Below, piece after piece: positions 32,935 to 42,756 of a stretch of 64,000 nt of DNA (positions within the stretch are counted from its first letter, which is position 1; every line of letters starts with the position of its first letter). The notes beneath the pieces are model-generated. The model saw only the letters and a list, made by a program, of their open reading frames with translations. It was not told the DNA's origin and did no database searches. Both the position numbers and the translations under genes were made by a program. Source of the DNA: Isoperla grammatica (Eukaryota > Arthropoda > Insecta > Plecoptera > Perlodidae); the NCBI GenBank assembly GCA_945910005.1, contig OX246747.1, forward strand, positions 20,722,686-20,786,685, in the 5' to 3' direction.

Positions 32935-34136
32935 CGACATATGGTAGCAGCAGATGCAATTTCCACTTCCAATATGGGTTTCAACAAAACAGTGAATGAA
33001 AACATGACTGGTGTGGGACTTTCCCCTGGCGCTGTTACAGCATCGCTTACAATGCGAAAAGACAGACGGTGCGTTAGGCCTACTGGAGAAGTGAAGTGGG
33101 CGAGTGGAGGGAGAGAGTGAAAATAAAATAAATTGACAGCTCGTAGAAGAGACGGGTCCGAGTACACAGCCCAGAGCTAGGGCTGACCATTCGGCTACCG
33201 AAGTAGCTTACTATAGATAGGCTGGTACCATACCGCCCCATTTTGGTCAAAAATTACTTCTGAAAGACAAAAAAGAAAACTAAGAAAGTGACGAATGCAT
33301 AATAAGCGGTGATTTTTCAGAAAACTTCACGTTCGTTGTAAAGGATGAAATACAAACGTATCACTGGGCTGCTCAAGCGACCCTCCATCCATTTGTATTA
33401 TACTCGAAAGATGATAACGGTGAACCAAAGTCAAAAAGTGTGTGCATAAGGTGATTATCACTAACACTCCACAACAGCAGTGTACACTTTTCAACGAGTC
33501 ATCTTAAATGAATTGTAATCCTTTGCCCCACACATTACGAAAGTCTTAGACGAAAGTCACAGACTATGGACTAATGGCCGAGTGGCACTTTTTTGCCACC
33601 AGTCATGGCAAAGGACCTTGCGATGGGATTGGTGGGACCGTCAAGAGACTACTAGTAACAAAAGCATCTTTGCACGATCAACTCATTCTTACACCACTTG
33701 CAATGTATGATTCCTGCACCACTAAAATCAAAGAGATGTTTTCTTTCTTTTATGTGACATCCATAATGGTTGAAAAAGAAGAGAATGACCTAATGTCTAG
33801 GTATGACAATGTTTCGACTATTGCGAACACCGGGGAAAATCACTACTTCAAACCAATAGACAAGAACTTCATCAAAGTTTATAGAACATCCGCATCTGTC
33901 AACTTCCAGAGCGTTCTTCTAACCAAAACAAAATTGCGAACGGGTGAAGTTCTCTCTGTCAAACTAAATGACTATGTGGCGTGTGAATACGACAAAAAGT
34001 GGTGGCTAGGAGTTGTTACGGAACAATCTCCAGAAAATATGGACTTTAAACTCATTTCTTCCACCCTCCTGGACCAGGCACTTTATTCAAACTGTCGAAC
34101 AATCATACTGTCGAACAATCATACTCCGAGTGAGGG
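32935..34136 (+). pseudogene. HGKG-type transposase-like family, copy C
   Basis: 32935-33367 is a near-identical repeat of 9629-10083, including GDFSENFTFVVKDEIQTYHW. The coding continues as TLHPFVLYSKDDNGEPKSKS and is then degraded between about 33450 and 33570. The frame at 33574-34236 resumes with MAEWHFFATSHGKGPCDGIG and GTVKRLL, and then the C-terminal region (VKLNDYVACEYDKKWWLGVV). It belongs to the same family as copies A and B but a different subfamily from B. A SINE with a 13-bp duplication lies exactly at its left edge. Confidence 0.65.
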
Positions 34137-34172
34137 TTTTAAACTAAACTTTACATTCACATTCAATTACAT

Positions 34173-34504
34173 TCAATTTTTTTTTTCCATTACTTTACAT
34201 TCAATTAGACTGTGTTTTACAGTCAAAACAACATAACATACATCACATACTGGGGCAGGTTCGTTTCTTAGTAAGTAGCCTTGGGTAAGGTATGTATGGC
34301 CGATACATAGACGGGTCAAGACTACTTCTTCGCGACGGCAAGATCGTCTAGAAGAAAACCAAGGCGATATGGTGTCTTTAATCTCCTTAAGTTTATTACA
34401 AGATACATTTTTCCATCTATCGCTCAATTCTTTCTTTAAACGGTGCCGTGGGAAAACTTTAAGGTCAGATGTGAGGACTAATTCAGTCTTTAGGACGCTT
34501 GAAG
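34173..34504 (-). pseudogene. LINE ORF2 RNase-H/C-terminal fragment
   Basis: The minus-strand frame reads LPASSVLKTELVLTSDLKVF across the SINE-proximal edge, then WFSSRRSCRREEVVLTRLCI, GHTYLTQGYLLRNEPAPVCD and VCYVVLTVKHSLIECK. This is the C-terminal region of I/Jockey-type LINEs, with a C-x2-C-x8-H-x4-C zinc motif. It is truncated at the Tigger junction. Confidence 0.75.
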
Positions 34505-34516
34505 CAGGCAGCTTAA

Positions 34517-34812
34517 TGATTGATTAATGGGGCTAACGTCTCATATTTTTGCAACAATGGCTAATTGAGACGATGAGCGGGTGATTATGAAGATGAGAAA
34601 GATGATGATGAAGAATAAAGCCACATCCGAAACAGATCCATTGTACGTCGCGTGAGTCGTCATACGGGAGTCCAGCAAGGGAGGGCAGGGCCAAGTGGGA
34701 GGAGAAATATTTAGTGGGACAGTGGGAGGGAAGGGACAGGGTCTCTTTTTGTCGCCTCTTACGACTAGCAGAGTCACTCTAGGCCTATTCTACCCCGGGC
34801 CGGAACGGGTCA
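34517..34812 (-). mobile_element. SINE-like retroposon, type B, 12-bp TSD
   Basis: CAGGCAGCTTAA precedes (34505-34516) and follows (34813-34824). Tail TGATTGATTAATGGGGCTAA on the left, head CGCCTCTTACGACTAGCAGA on the right. It lies exactly at the LINE/Tigger boundary. Confidence 0.9.
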
Positions 34813-35741
34813 CAGGCAGCTTAAGAAGGACAGGAAGATAAATGTGTTGCAGGCCAGACAATACGTCGTTGGAGCGTGGGACCGGGTGACACCCACAACA
34901 CTGGCGCACTGTTTCCAAATGTGTGGATTCGTCCCAGAAAGTGAAATCATTGATGACGGCGAGATTCTCTGCGACGATGATAATGATGATGACTTTCGTC
35001 AAGACTGGGCAAAAGTTAACGACTCCGAAGATATTACGTTTTCCGGTTATGTTGGATGTGACGATGACGTAATAACTTGCGATAACGATACAATTAAAGA
35101 CTTGTGTGCAGCGTCGACAAGGAAGCACATACATAGTGACGACAAAGATGTCACCGCTGAAGAACAGATCCCATCATTTGCGGAAGCCGTAGACTGCATT
35201 GAAAAGTTGAAACTTTTCATCGTGTCTTCTTGTTTTTCTCTCAAATTACAGTTTTCGATTGATTGATTGATTGATTAATGGGGCTTAACATCTCATATTT
35301 GTGCAACTTTGGCTAATCGAGATGATGAGCGGGTGATAATGAGGATGGGAAAGATGACGATGAAGAATAAAGCCACATCCGAATCAGATCCATTGTACGT
35401 TGCGTGGGTCGTCATATGGGAGTCCAGCAAGGGAGGGCAGGGCCAAGTGGGAGGATAAATATTCAGTGGGACAGTGGGGGGGGGAAAGGGACAGGGTCTC
35501 CTTTTGTCGCCTGTTACGACTAGCAGAGTCACTCTGGGCCTATTCTACTCCGGGCCGAGACGGGTCTACAGTTTTCGAGGATGGTACACCAATGACTGCG
35601 TATGAAACGCATATGCAATTACTAGGGTATTCCAAAACGATGTATGAAAAATTTAGTAAGATGGAATCAACTTTAACGACTGTAATATCCAATCAAAGGC
35701 AGTTGGGAAGAGACTTCTATCTGCTCCGCCTACAGTGGGCC
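34813..35741 (+). pseudogene. Tigger/pogo (DDE_1) transposase C-terminal part, split by a SINE
   Basis: 34813-35258 reads LKKDRKINVLQARQYVVGAW, DRVTPTTLAHCFQMCGFVPE and an Asp/Glu-rich segment, as in the C-terminus of CENP-B/jerky-like Tigger transposases. After a 308-bp SINE the frame resumes at about 35567 as VFEDGTPMTAYETHMQLLGY and MESTLTTVISNQRQLGRDF. The catalytic DDE domain is missing, so this is a 3' fragment. Confidence 0.75.
35259..35566 (-). mobile_element. SINE-like retroposon, type B, 12-bp TSD
   Basis: TACAGTTTTCGA occurs at 35247-35258 and 35567-35578. Tail TTGATTGATTGATTGATTAA on the left; head with CCTGTTACGACTAGCAGAGT on the right. Inserted into the Tigger coding frame. Confidence 0.9.
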
Positions 35742-35744
35742 CCT

Positions 35745-35945
35745 CAGAAGCCAATCAACTTAAGTCAATTTTTTTTCAAAGTTACTTTATATGCTATTTG
35801 AAATTGCCGCTACAATGTTTTTCAGAAGCCAAACAAGGTAAGTCATTAAGTTCATTTTTTTGCTCATAGATGGCGTAAGTCTCTTTAACTTCTGAAACTG
35901 TCAGCATTCTTTACAGAAGCCAAACTAAGTCACTGCTTTCTAGTT
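35745..35945. repeat. Three spaced copies of a CAGAAGCCAA motif
   Basis: TCAGAAGCCAAxCAA followed by AAGTCA appears near 35744, 35823 and 35916, about 80-95 bp apart. The last copy doubles as a possible splice acceptor for the following gene. Confidence 0.6.
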
Positions 35946-37335
35946 TCATCCGAAATCCTGAAAAATGGAAGAGAGCTGTTAACAAAAAGAGCAGACATTT
36001 AGGTTTAGCGTTTGTTTCTAGAAGTGGAAAAGTAGTCGATGAAAAGAAGTTTGTAGATGTGTTATGTGGTTGCAAAAGTAAGTGCAATGAGAAGATTACG
36101 GCAGCCGAGCGTGAGAATAATTTTAATAGTTTTTATGCACTAGGCGATTTGGCACAACAAAATTTGTTCATCCGGGGTATTGTTCAATCATCACAAGTAC
36201 AAAAAAGAAGACCAAGAAATGAAACGAAGACGCCTCGCAGCATGTCCCTAAAATATTTTTTTAAAAAGGGAGCAGACACCTTAAAGGTATGCAAAAAATA
36301 CTTTCGCGACACCTATCAAATAAGCGATACTAGGATTTTACGATGTTGTTCGGGAAATGAAGAGACTGTTTTAGGAGACAAACGAGGCAAGAAAGAACCC
36401 ACAAATAAATTGGATGTGTCTGGTATAGTGGCACACATAAAGTCGTATCCTGCATACACTAGCCACTACAGCAGAACTCATAATCATAATAGAAAATATT
36501 TGAATGAGAACTTGACCATAAAAGCCATGTTTGCGCAATACGTGGTTCAATGCACGGAACAAGGTATAACACCTTTGCAAGAAACAATGTACTACAGTGT
36601 ATTTTCTACAAAATATAACCTGCAATTTAAGTCCCCTTTAAAGGATACCTGCCAGCTGTGCGATTCGCTGAAAATAAAGATAAATTACCCAGAAACGCCT
36701 GAAGCCAAGGTACTTGCATCTCAAGAGCTTGATTCTCACTTGGCTTTAGCTGAAGCAGCCCGCTTATCTTTGCGGAATGACAAAGCTTTGGCAAGTGAAG
36801 ACACTTATGTTTTCACATTTGACCTACAAAAAGCTTTGCCGTTTCCAAAGTTAACGACATCAACAGCTTATTACAAACGAAATATGTATGTGTATAGCTT
36901 GGGATGCCATTCCTTCAATGATAATGTTGGATTCATGTACATATGGGACGAGACGCAGGGTTCTCGGGGCTCCCAAGAAATTGCAAGCTGTATCAAAAAG
37001 CATTTGCTCGAAAATGCCACTACCCACAAAAAAATAATTATGTACACAGACTGTTGTACGGGGCAAAACAGAAACATAAAGATGGCTTTGTCCCTCCTAA
37101 AATTGGTACAGGATACTCGATTAGCAGCCACCTCCATCGACCACAAGTTTTTAGTTTCTGGGCACTCTTTTTTTGCCCAATGATGCCGATTTTGGGGTCA
37201 TTGAAAGCAGTGCAAAAAAGCACCAATGCATTTATGGCCCACAAGATTGGTATGACATTGCACGGGCCGCAAAAAAAGGACCCTCAGTTCAAAGTAATAG
37301 AAATGCAGCGAGAAGAATTTCTGTCTACAAAAGTT
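35917..37335 (+). pseudogene. DUF7869-like transposon protein, longer copy
   Basis: Open from about 35930 to 37183, beginning SSFIRNPEKWKRAVNKKSRH. A Cys-rich block LCGCKSKCNEKITAAER follows, then FFKKGADTLKVCKKYFRDTY, a helical region, VFTFDLQKALPFPKL, IIMYTDCCTGQNRNIKMAL and VSGHSFF. A run of T near 37168 shifts the frame, after which NDADFGVIESSAKKHQCIYG continues. Another slip in a run of A near 37280 leads to PQFKVIEMQREEFLSTK. The two homopolymer frameshifts could be sequencing errors or mutations. It is abruptly replaced by a LINE at about 37336. It shares all blocks with 360-1401, plus the N-terminus absent there. Confidence 0.7.
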
Positions 37336-38666
37336 TGGCCCTAACAATTTATTTTGCTCTTCAACAATCTCATCTAGAATATGGTATCATTGGTTGGGGG
37401 GGCATTCTTAACGAGCACCTCAAACCCCTAAATAATGTTCAAAAATGTATATTAAAAATTATAGCAAATAAACAAAGAGACTTCCCAACAAAGAAACTAT
37501 TCGAATTAACTGAAGTTCTTGACATTAGGCAACTATATGTTAAGAAAATGTTATTTTACTTACATAAGCACTTAATAGACTTCGTTAAAAACTCTGAAAT
37601 CACCCGACCCACAACTAGACTCATTTCAAGATCAGGACCTTACCTTCCCAGAAAAAACAGTCTCCTAGGTCAAAGGCATACAGCATACCTTGGTCCTAGA
37701 ATAAATAATGAATTACCTGCAAGTATTACTGTCCTACCCAAACATATGTTTTCAAGGAATGTAAAGCTCTGGCTTAAAGCGAATAGTGACAGCAATGAAT
37801 CGCAAAATGCAACATCACTCATAAACTTTCATTTCAACATATAAATTATATCATCACAGAATAGGGCCTACATAATATAATTTTCTACCATTTATTCATA
37901 AATTCATAACAATTATTAAGCATAAGCATGCAGTATACAAATCATGCAGATATTGTTTTTGTGACTTTAATAACTACGCTAGGCTTAACGATTCAACGAT
38001 TTCATCGGAATCATGGCACTATGATTCATGTCTGGTCTTACTTACTGTTTCTTACTTTATGTTATTCTATTACTATGTAATGTATATGAAACTATATTAT
38101 ATCTTTCATGTGTTATATCACTTATAATATTATGTTAATTGTGATGATATTTGGGGTTTTACGTCCCATGTTTTTGCAACGAGGCTAATCGAGAGGGTGG
38201 GTGGGTGATTATGAGGATGAAAAATGCCACATGACATCCATGCCCAAGCCAGGATTCGAACCTGGAACGCACAGACCGCGGTTTACTAGACCAACGCCTA
38301 ATCGACCTCGGCTACCTGCGCTGGCTTATGTTAATTGTAATATTAGCAAATGTTATTGTATTTTTATGATTAGTTCAAGTATAATTAAAACTACTAGCCT
38401 ACCTTTTTTGTCTTGTCTACAAATTGTAATTTTATAATTTTTGTAATTTAATTTTTTGTAATTTTTTCATAATCAATCCACAAATCTAACATTGAAATCA
38501 CTTTAGTTCTGCCATCTTGCACTGTATTTTTTTATGTCTCTAACTTATGTTCTGCCCACACTCAAGGCTTGCCTTCTGTGGGCTTCTCACTACTAATTAA
38601 CATATACTGTTATTCCAATAATGTACTTACAAACTGAGAATAAAATGCTTTTGAATTGAATTGAAA
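37336..38666 (+). mobile_element. 5'-truncated LINE 3' end
   Basis: The frame to 37844 contains the post-RT domain of a Jockey/CR1-like ORF2 (FALQQSHLEYGIIGWGG, LKPLNNVQKCILKIIANKQR, FSRNVKLWLKANSDSNE). It is followed by an AT-rich 3' UTR that ends at 38640-38666 with AATAAAATGC and TTGAATTGAATTGAA, a short-repeat tail. A SINE sits in the UTR at 38143-38325. Confidence 0.8.
38143..38325 (-). mobile_element. tRNA-derived SINE with 13-bp TSD
   Basis: TTATGTTAATTGT flanks it at 38130-38142 and 38326-38338. On the minus strand the head has a box-A-like stretch (GTAGCCGAGGTCGATTAGGC) and a perfect box B (GGTTCGAATCC). The tail ends AAACCCCAAATATCATC. Box A and B would act as an internal RNA polymerase III promoter. 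A degenerate acceptor stem argues against a true tRNA gene. Confidence 0.85.
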
Positions 38667-39641
38667 AAGACGGCCACCGCCCAGTTCCGGCTTGCAACCG
38701 GTCATGACGTCTTACAACTCCACCTGCATCGCTTCCGCTTCCCTTGCTCACTGTGTTAGTAGGGACTTTGTAATGGCAAAAGGAATAGCAAAGGAATTCC
38801 GGAGACGATTTGGCAGTGAAACTGAGCTGAAAAGCCAAAACAAAGGAGTAGGAGAAGTGGCAATCCTCAAAGTAGGCCCAAAGCTTATCTACTACCTGAT
38901 TACTAAAGAGCATGTGTCGGAGAAACCGACCCTAAACAGTTTAAGTGTGCAAAATCACTAAGAGACCACTGCACCAAAAATGGAGTAAAACAGCTATCTA
39001 TACCTAGATTGGGGTGTGGGCTCGACAAGCTAGAATGGCAAGATGTAAAGGACATGCTCAACAAGACGTTCAAGAACTCGGAGACGGCGGTAACAGCCTA
39101 TCACCTACCACGGCCCTGGAGATCCAACAAAATACTGATCGGGGACTCTATCCCGAAGCACGTCAAACATGCAAACCACAGGAGCAACACTAGCATGTGC
39201 GTAGAATCCTACCCTGGCATAAGAGTAGAGCAAATTACCCACAAGCTAAGGCTGATGGAAATGCAAGGCGAAAGCTTTGAAGCGATTACGATACATGCGG
39301 GCACCAACAATGTCCGTAGTTCAGGATCCCCAGAGGAAGTGGCTCGAAAAATGAGGCGGCTAATTGAAGATGGTAAAAAAATGTTTCCAAAAGCCAAGTG
39401 GGTAGTGAGCGGAGTATTACACAGAAGAGACGTTGACAGCCGATACATTGACGCGGTAAACCAGTGCCTCAACTATCAATGTAAAGAGCTCCAGTGCGCA
39501 TTCGTAGATGGAAATAATTGGATCAGCGACCAGGATCTAGCCTGGGATGGTCTTCACCTCAATAGATATGGGACTATGAAACTTGGTCATCTTCTAGACT
39601 TGGCAACAAGCCTAAACCTGACACAAAAGTCGGGAAACTAA
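38665..39641 (+). CDS. LINE ORF1: OARD1-like macro domain fused to SGNH esterase-like domain
   Basis: Residues from about 38740 to 39110 match a macro domain of the OARD1/TARG1 type, which removes ADP-ribose from proteins. Blocks are SLAHCVSRDFVMAKGIAKEF, GEVAILKVGPKLIYYLITKE, KNGVKQLSIPRLGCGLDKLE. Equivalents of the catalytic lysine (LITK, 38905-38907) and aspartate (GCGLD, 39024-39026) are present, as is the serine in AHCVS. One frameshift lies near 38935-38945, where frame 38692-38961 must pass to the frame of 39009. Directly fused downstream is an SGNH hydrolase-like domain: GDS (39144-39149), GTNN (39300-39311) and DGLHLN (39546-39563). SGNH-type ORF1 domains are known in CR1 LINEs; I know of no macro fusion. 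The N-terminus is truncated. Confidence 0.8.
39632..39638 (+). promoter_or_regulatory. Putative -1 ribosomal frameshift site (G_GGA_AAC)
   Basis: The ORF1 codons TCG GGA AAC TAA contain the heptamer G_GGA_AAC in the zero frame, ending at the stop codon. A -1 slip continues directly into ORF2, whose frame is open from 39566 and lacks any ATG before its endonuclease domain. The heptamer fits X_XXY_YYZ and is of a type used at retroviral gag-pro/pol junctions. I see no obvious strong stem-loop downstream, so termination-reinitiation remains an alternative. Confidence 0.5.
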
Positions 39642-42499
39642 ATTGGTCAGTGGGAGGTAAAAATAGTGTAAAAAATAGTGTACAAAGTAGGGCTAGTGAA
39701 TATAAGATCCTGCAAGTGAACTGTCGAAGCATCCTCAAGAAAGACAAAGAATTTCAACACCTCATAGACATACATAATCCGGACATTATTATAGGGACAG
39801 AGTCGTGGCTACAAGCTGACATTGTTGATAGTGAAATTTTTAGTGCAGCCTTCAAAATATATAGAAGAGACAGAGGTTCGAGAGGAGGTGGCATATTCAT
39901 TGCAGTTAAAGAAGACCTGGACAGCCACATAAATTGGACAGACGATACATATGAAATAATGAGTGTAACAGCTATTCTCAAATCCAAGCCATTTCAAATC
40001 ATAGGAGTGTACAGACCACCAACAGATAAATTAGATGTAATTGACAAACTAGGAGACTATCTACTGGGTAAGCTAAACAAAAACATAATTATCGGTGGCG
40101 ACCTTAACCTACCAGACGTGGTATGGGATAAGCAGCAAATTAGCAGTAGCGCAGCGCAAAATCTCGTTAGCGATATGATGAGCGACCTAAACCTAACACA
40201 GACGGTATCAGAAGGCACGCGCATATGCTCGCAAAGCCAAAAATCAAATATACTGGATGTATTTCTTGTTACAGCGAGTGTTAATGTAGTAGGATGTGAG
40301 GTTGAGGAGGGTATAGGGGATCATAAATCAGTCCTTCTTGATATCAGCGTAGAAAACGACTTTAAAAACAGCGAAAAGCACCCACCTGTAGAAGTAAATT
40401 GCTATAAAAAAGCTGACAAGGAGGGGATTCGTAACTTTCTAACAGAGGCCCACAAAAAATGGTCTGTAGGGGAGGGGTCCAGCATAGAAAAATACTGGCA
40501 TGCATTCAGAGAGATTATCGATGAAGCTACAAATCTGTACATACCTAAGAGAATACTTAAACCTAACCATGACCCGGTGTACTACTCGCATGAAATTAAG
40601 CGATTAAAAAGGAAATGTTCCAGATTATATAAGAACAGGAAGTACAATAGGGGAGAGTTCAACGAAAGTAGCAAAATCTTACGGGAGAAAAAGAGAGAAG
40701 CATACGATAGTTTTATGACTAACATACTCGAAAGCGAAGAGGGAGACTCGAAGTCTCGTACCTTTTACAAACATATCAGGAGTAGAAGAGAAAATAAAAG
40801 CAAAATTGCAGCTCTGTTGCAGGGTAAAGATAGGATAACAAATGACCTAGACAAAGCAAATGTGATTAATAGGCAATATGCAAGTATCTTTGGGAACAAA
40901 GTACCGTTTGATAGAAGTAAAATTCAAGAATGCCCAAACTGTGAGAGCTTCATATTTAGTAGGAATAGCATCACCAAAGCCATAAGAAAATTAAAAAATA
41001 ATAAATCTCCTGGGTTAGACGGAGTCTCAAACAATTTCCTGAAATTAGCGGATGTAGCAATTGTACCATTCCTACAAACTTTGTTTAACATATCAATCAA
41101 CAATAGCCAGATTCCATCTGACTGGAAATCAGCCTGGGTATCGCCAATCTTTAAAGGTGGTAAAAAAGATAGCCCTGAAAACTACAGGCCCATAAGCCTA
41201 ACAAGTAGTGTATGTAAGTTATTCGAGACTATGATTGGCCAGTACATAAGACATATCTTAGACACAACAGAAAAACTATCAAAATCTCAGCATGGATTCA
41301 GGGTGGGCTACTCGTGTGAGTCCCAGTTGGCAAGCCTGCTACAAGACCTGTCAGAAGAGGTGGACGGGAAGGGGGAAATAGATGCTATTATGATCGATTT
41401 CTCAAAGGCCTTTGACGTAGTCCCTCATGATATTCTAGTAGAGAAGATGAATAAATTAGGACTAGATAGTAGGATCACTAAATGGATTGATGAGTGGCTT
41501 ACAGGAAGAGTGCAGGTAGTCAAAATTGGATCCGAGTATTCTAGCCAACTACCTGTATCATCTAATGTACCCCAAGGAAGTGTGCTGGGTCCACTACTCT
41601 TCATTATTTTCATTAACGACATAGGCGAGGGCATACACGAGAAGGTAATTTTAAGACTCTTTGCAGACGACTGCATCCTCTACTGTAAAATAAAAGGAAT
41701 CAGAGACTGTCAGATTCTTCAATTGGCTTTAGACATAATTACGAAGTGGGTAGAAGTAAACAAAATGAAACTAAATGCGGACAAAAGCCAGTTAATAAAG
41801 TTCACAACTAAGAAGAAACCTTACAGATTCCAATACAAAATTGGAGGTAAACAGCTAGAGTACTCAGAATCCTGTAAACAATTAGGTGTTACCGTAAATG
41901 AAAAACTGAGCTGGGGGGATCATGTTAATAATGTAGTAAACAAGGGGAACAAAAATCTAAACTTCGTCATGCGAAATCTAAGGGGATGTAGTGCGTATGT
42001 AAGAAGTAAAGCATATACGGAGATAGTAAGGCCTACACTCGAATATGCAAGCTGTATATGGGACCCTTATACCAAACTCCATAAGGAGGCTATTGAGAAG
42101 GTACAGAGAAGGGCTGCCCGCAAAGTGCTACAGAAATATGGGAGAAGGTACAGTGTCTCAGAAATGATCGAGGAACTTAAGTGGAATTCGTTAGAATCCA
42201 GGAGGATATCCTCCAAATTATGTGTGTTATACAAGGCACAAGCAGGTCTACCAGCCTGGGCCGAGATAAAAAATAGGTTAAAAAAAGCTACATTCATAGG
42301 CAAAAGGGGCCACCAAAATAAATTGTTTGTTGAGCGCTTTAGAACGGAAGTAGGAAGAAATTCACTAGTTGGGTCTGCTACAAGGATGTGGAATGGCTTG
42401 GACAAACAAATAGTAACTCCCCTACCAAATAGCGTACAGAAATTTAAAGAAATGCTCAGTAAATGTCCTAATAATACTAATATCAATTACAATACCTAA
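39638..42499 (+). CDS. LINE ORF2: endonuclease and reverse transcriptase
   Basis: Intact, about 953 codons counting from the frameshift site. The N-terminal endonuclease carries QVNCRSILKKDKEF, DIIIGTESWL, GGDLNLPDVVWD (about residue 150) and IGDHKSVLLD (about 223). The reverse transcriptase spans roughly residues 450-700 with NNKSPGLDGVSNNFL, PISLTSSVCKLFE, HGFRVGYSCESQLA, MIDFSKAFDVVPHDIL, SNVPQGSVLGPLLF and the catalytic LFADDCILY near residue 670. The C-terminal domain (RPTLEYASCIWDPY, RRAARKVLQKYGRRYSVSEM) is complete. No in-frame start codon precedes the endonuclease; the first codon available is GTG at 39650. Of CR1/Jockey type by motif. Confidence 0.9.
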   Translation, partial: LNWSVGGKNSVKNSVQSRASEYKILQVNCRSILKKDKEFQHLIDIHNPDIIIGTESWLQADIVDSEIFSAAFKIYRRDRGSRGGGIFIAVKEDLDSHINWTDDTYEIMSVTAILKSKPFQIIGVYRPPTDKLDVIDKLGDYLLGKLNKNIIIGGDLNLPDVVWDKQQISSSAAQNLVSDMMSDLNLTQTVSEGTRICSQSQKSNILDVFLVTASVNVVGCEVEEGIGDHKSVLLDISVENDFKNSEKHPPVEVNCYKKADKEGIRNFLTEAHKKWSVGEGSSIEKYWHAFREIIDEATNLYIPKRILKPNHDPVYYSHEIKRLKRKCSRLYKNRKYNRGEFNESSKILREKKREAYDSFMTNILESEEGDSKSRTFYKHIRSRRENKSKIAALLQGKDRITNDLDKANVINRQYASIFGNKVPFDRSKIQECPNCESFIFSRNSITKAIRKLKNNKSPGLDGVSNNFLKLADVAIVPFLQTLFNISINNSQIPSDWKSAWVSPIFKGGKKDSPENYRPISLTSSVCKLFETMIGQYIRHILDTTEKLSKSQHGFRVGYSCESQLASLLQDLSEEVDGKGEIDAIMIDFSKAFDVVPHDILVEKMNKLGLDSRITKWIDEWLTGRVQVVKIGSEYSSQLPVSSNVPQGSVLGPLLFIIFINDIGEGIHEKVILRLFADDCILYCKIKGIRDCQILQLALDIITKWVEVNKMKLNADKSQLIKFTTKKKPYRFQYKIGGKQLEYSESCKQLGVTVNEKLSWGDHVNNVVNKGNKNLNFVMRNLRGCSAYVRSKAYTEIVRPTLEYASCIWDPYTKLHKEAIEKVQRRAARKVLQKYGRRYSVSEMIEELKWNSLESRRISSKLCVLYKAQAGLPAWAEIKNRLKKATFIGKRGHQNKLFVERFRTEVGRNSLVGSATRMWNGLDKQIVTPLPNSVQKFKEMLSKCPNNTNINYNT

Positions 42500-42756
42500 T
42501 AATAATAAGTAATAATTGTAATAAATGTATCGTTGTAATAAGTGCAAAGTAGTTAAGAGTCTCTATGAACTAGCATAGATAGCATATCAAACAACATTGT
42601 TTTGTGACGGGGCCTGTACTGCGTACGGTTTGGTGATAGTACTGTATATTGTTTGATGGTATGGACTGTAGTGTGTACTGTCTGCTGTACTGCCCCCAGT
42701 ACCCAAAAATAATAGGCTTAGTAAGTAATAATAAAGAAATGAGCTGTATAACTAAT

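Larger units (their letters stand above)
38667..42756 (+). mobile_element. CR1/Jockey-like LINE with macro-SGNH ORF1 and EN-RT ORF2
   Basis: ORF1 runs to 39641 and ORF2 from 39638 to 42499, followed by an AT-rich 3' UTR in which an unrelated large TIR transposon begins at about 42757. A further LINE-type 3' end at 47840-48292 could be its displaced tail or another copy. The 5' end is missing: it abuts the tail of another LINE at 38666 and starts within the macro domain. ORF2 is intact over 949 codons, so the insertion is young. Confidence 0.8.
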
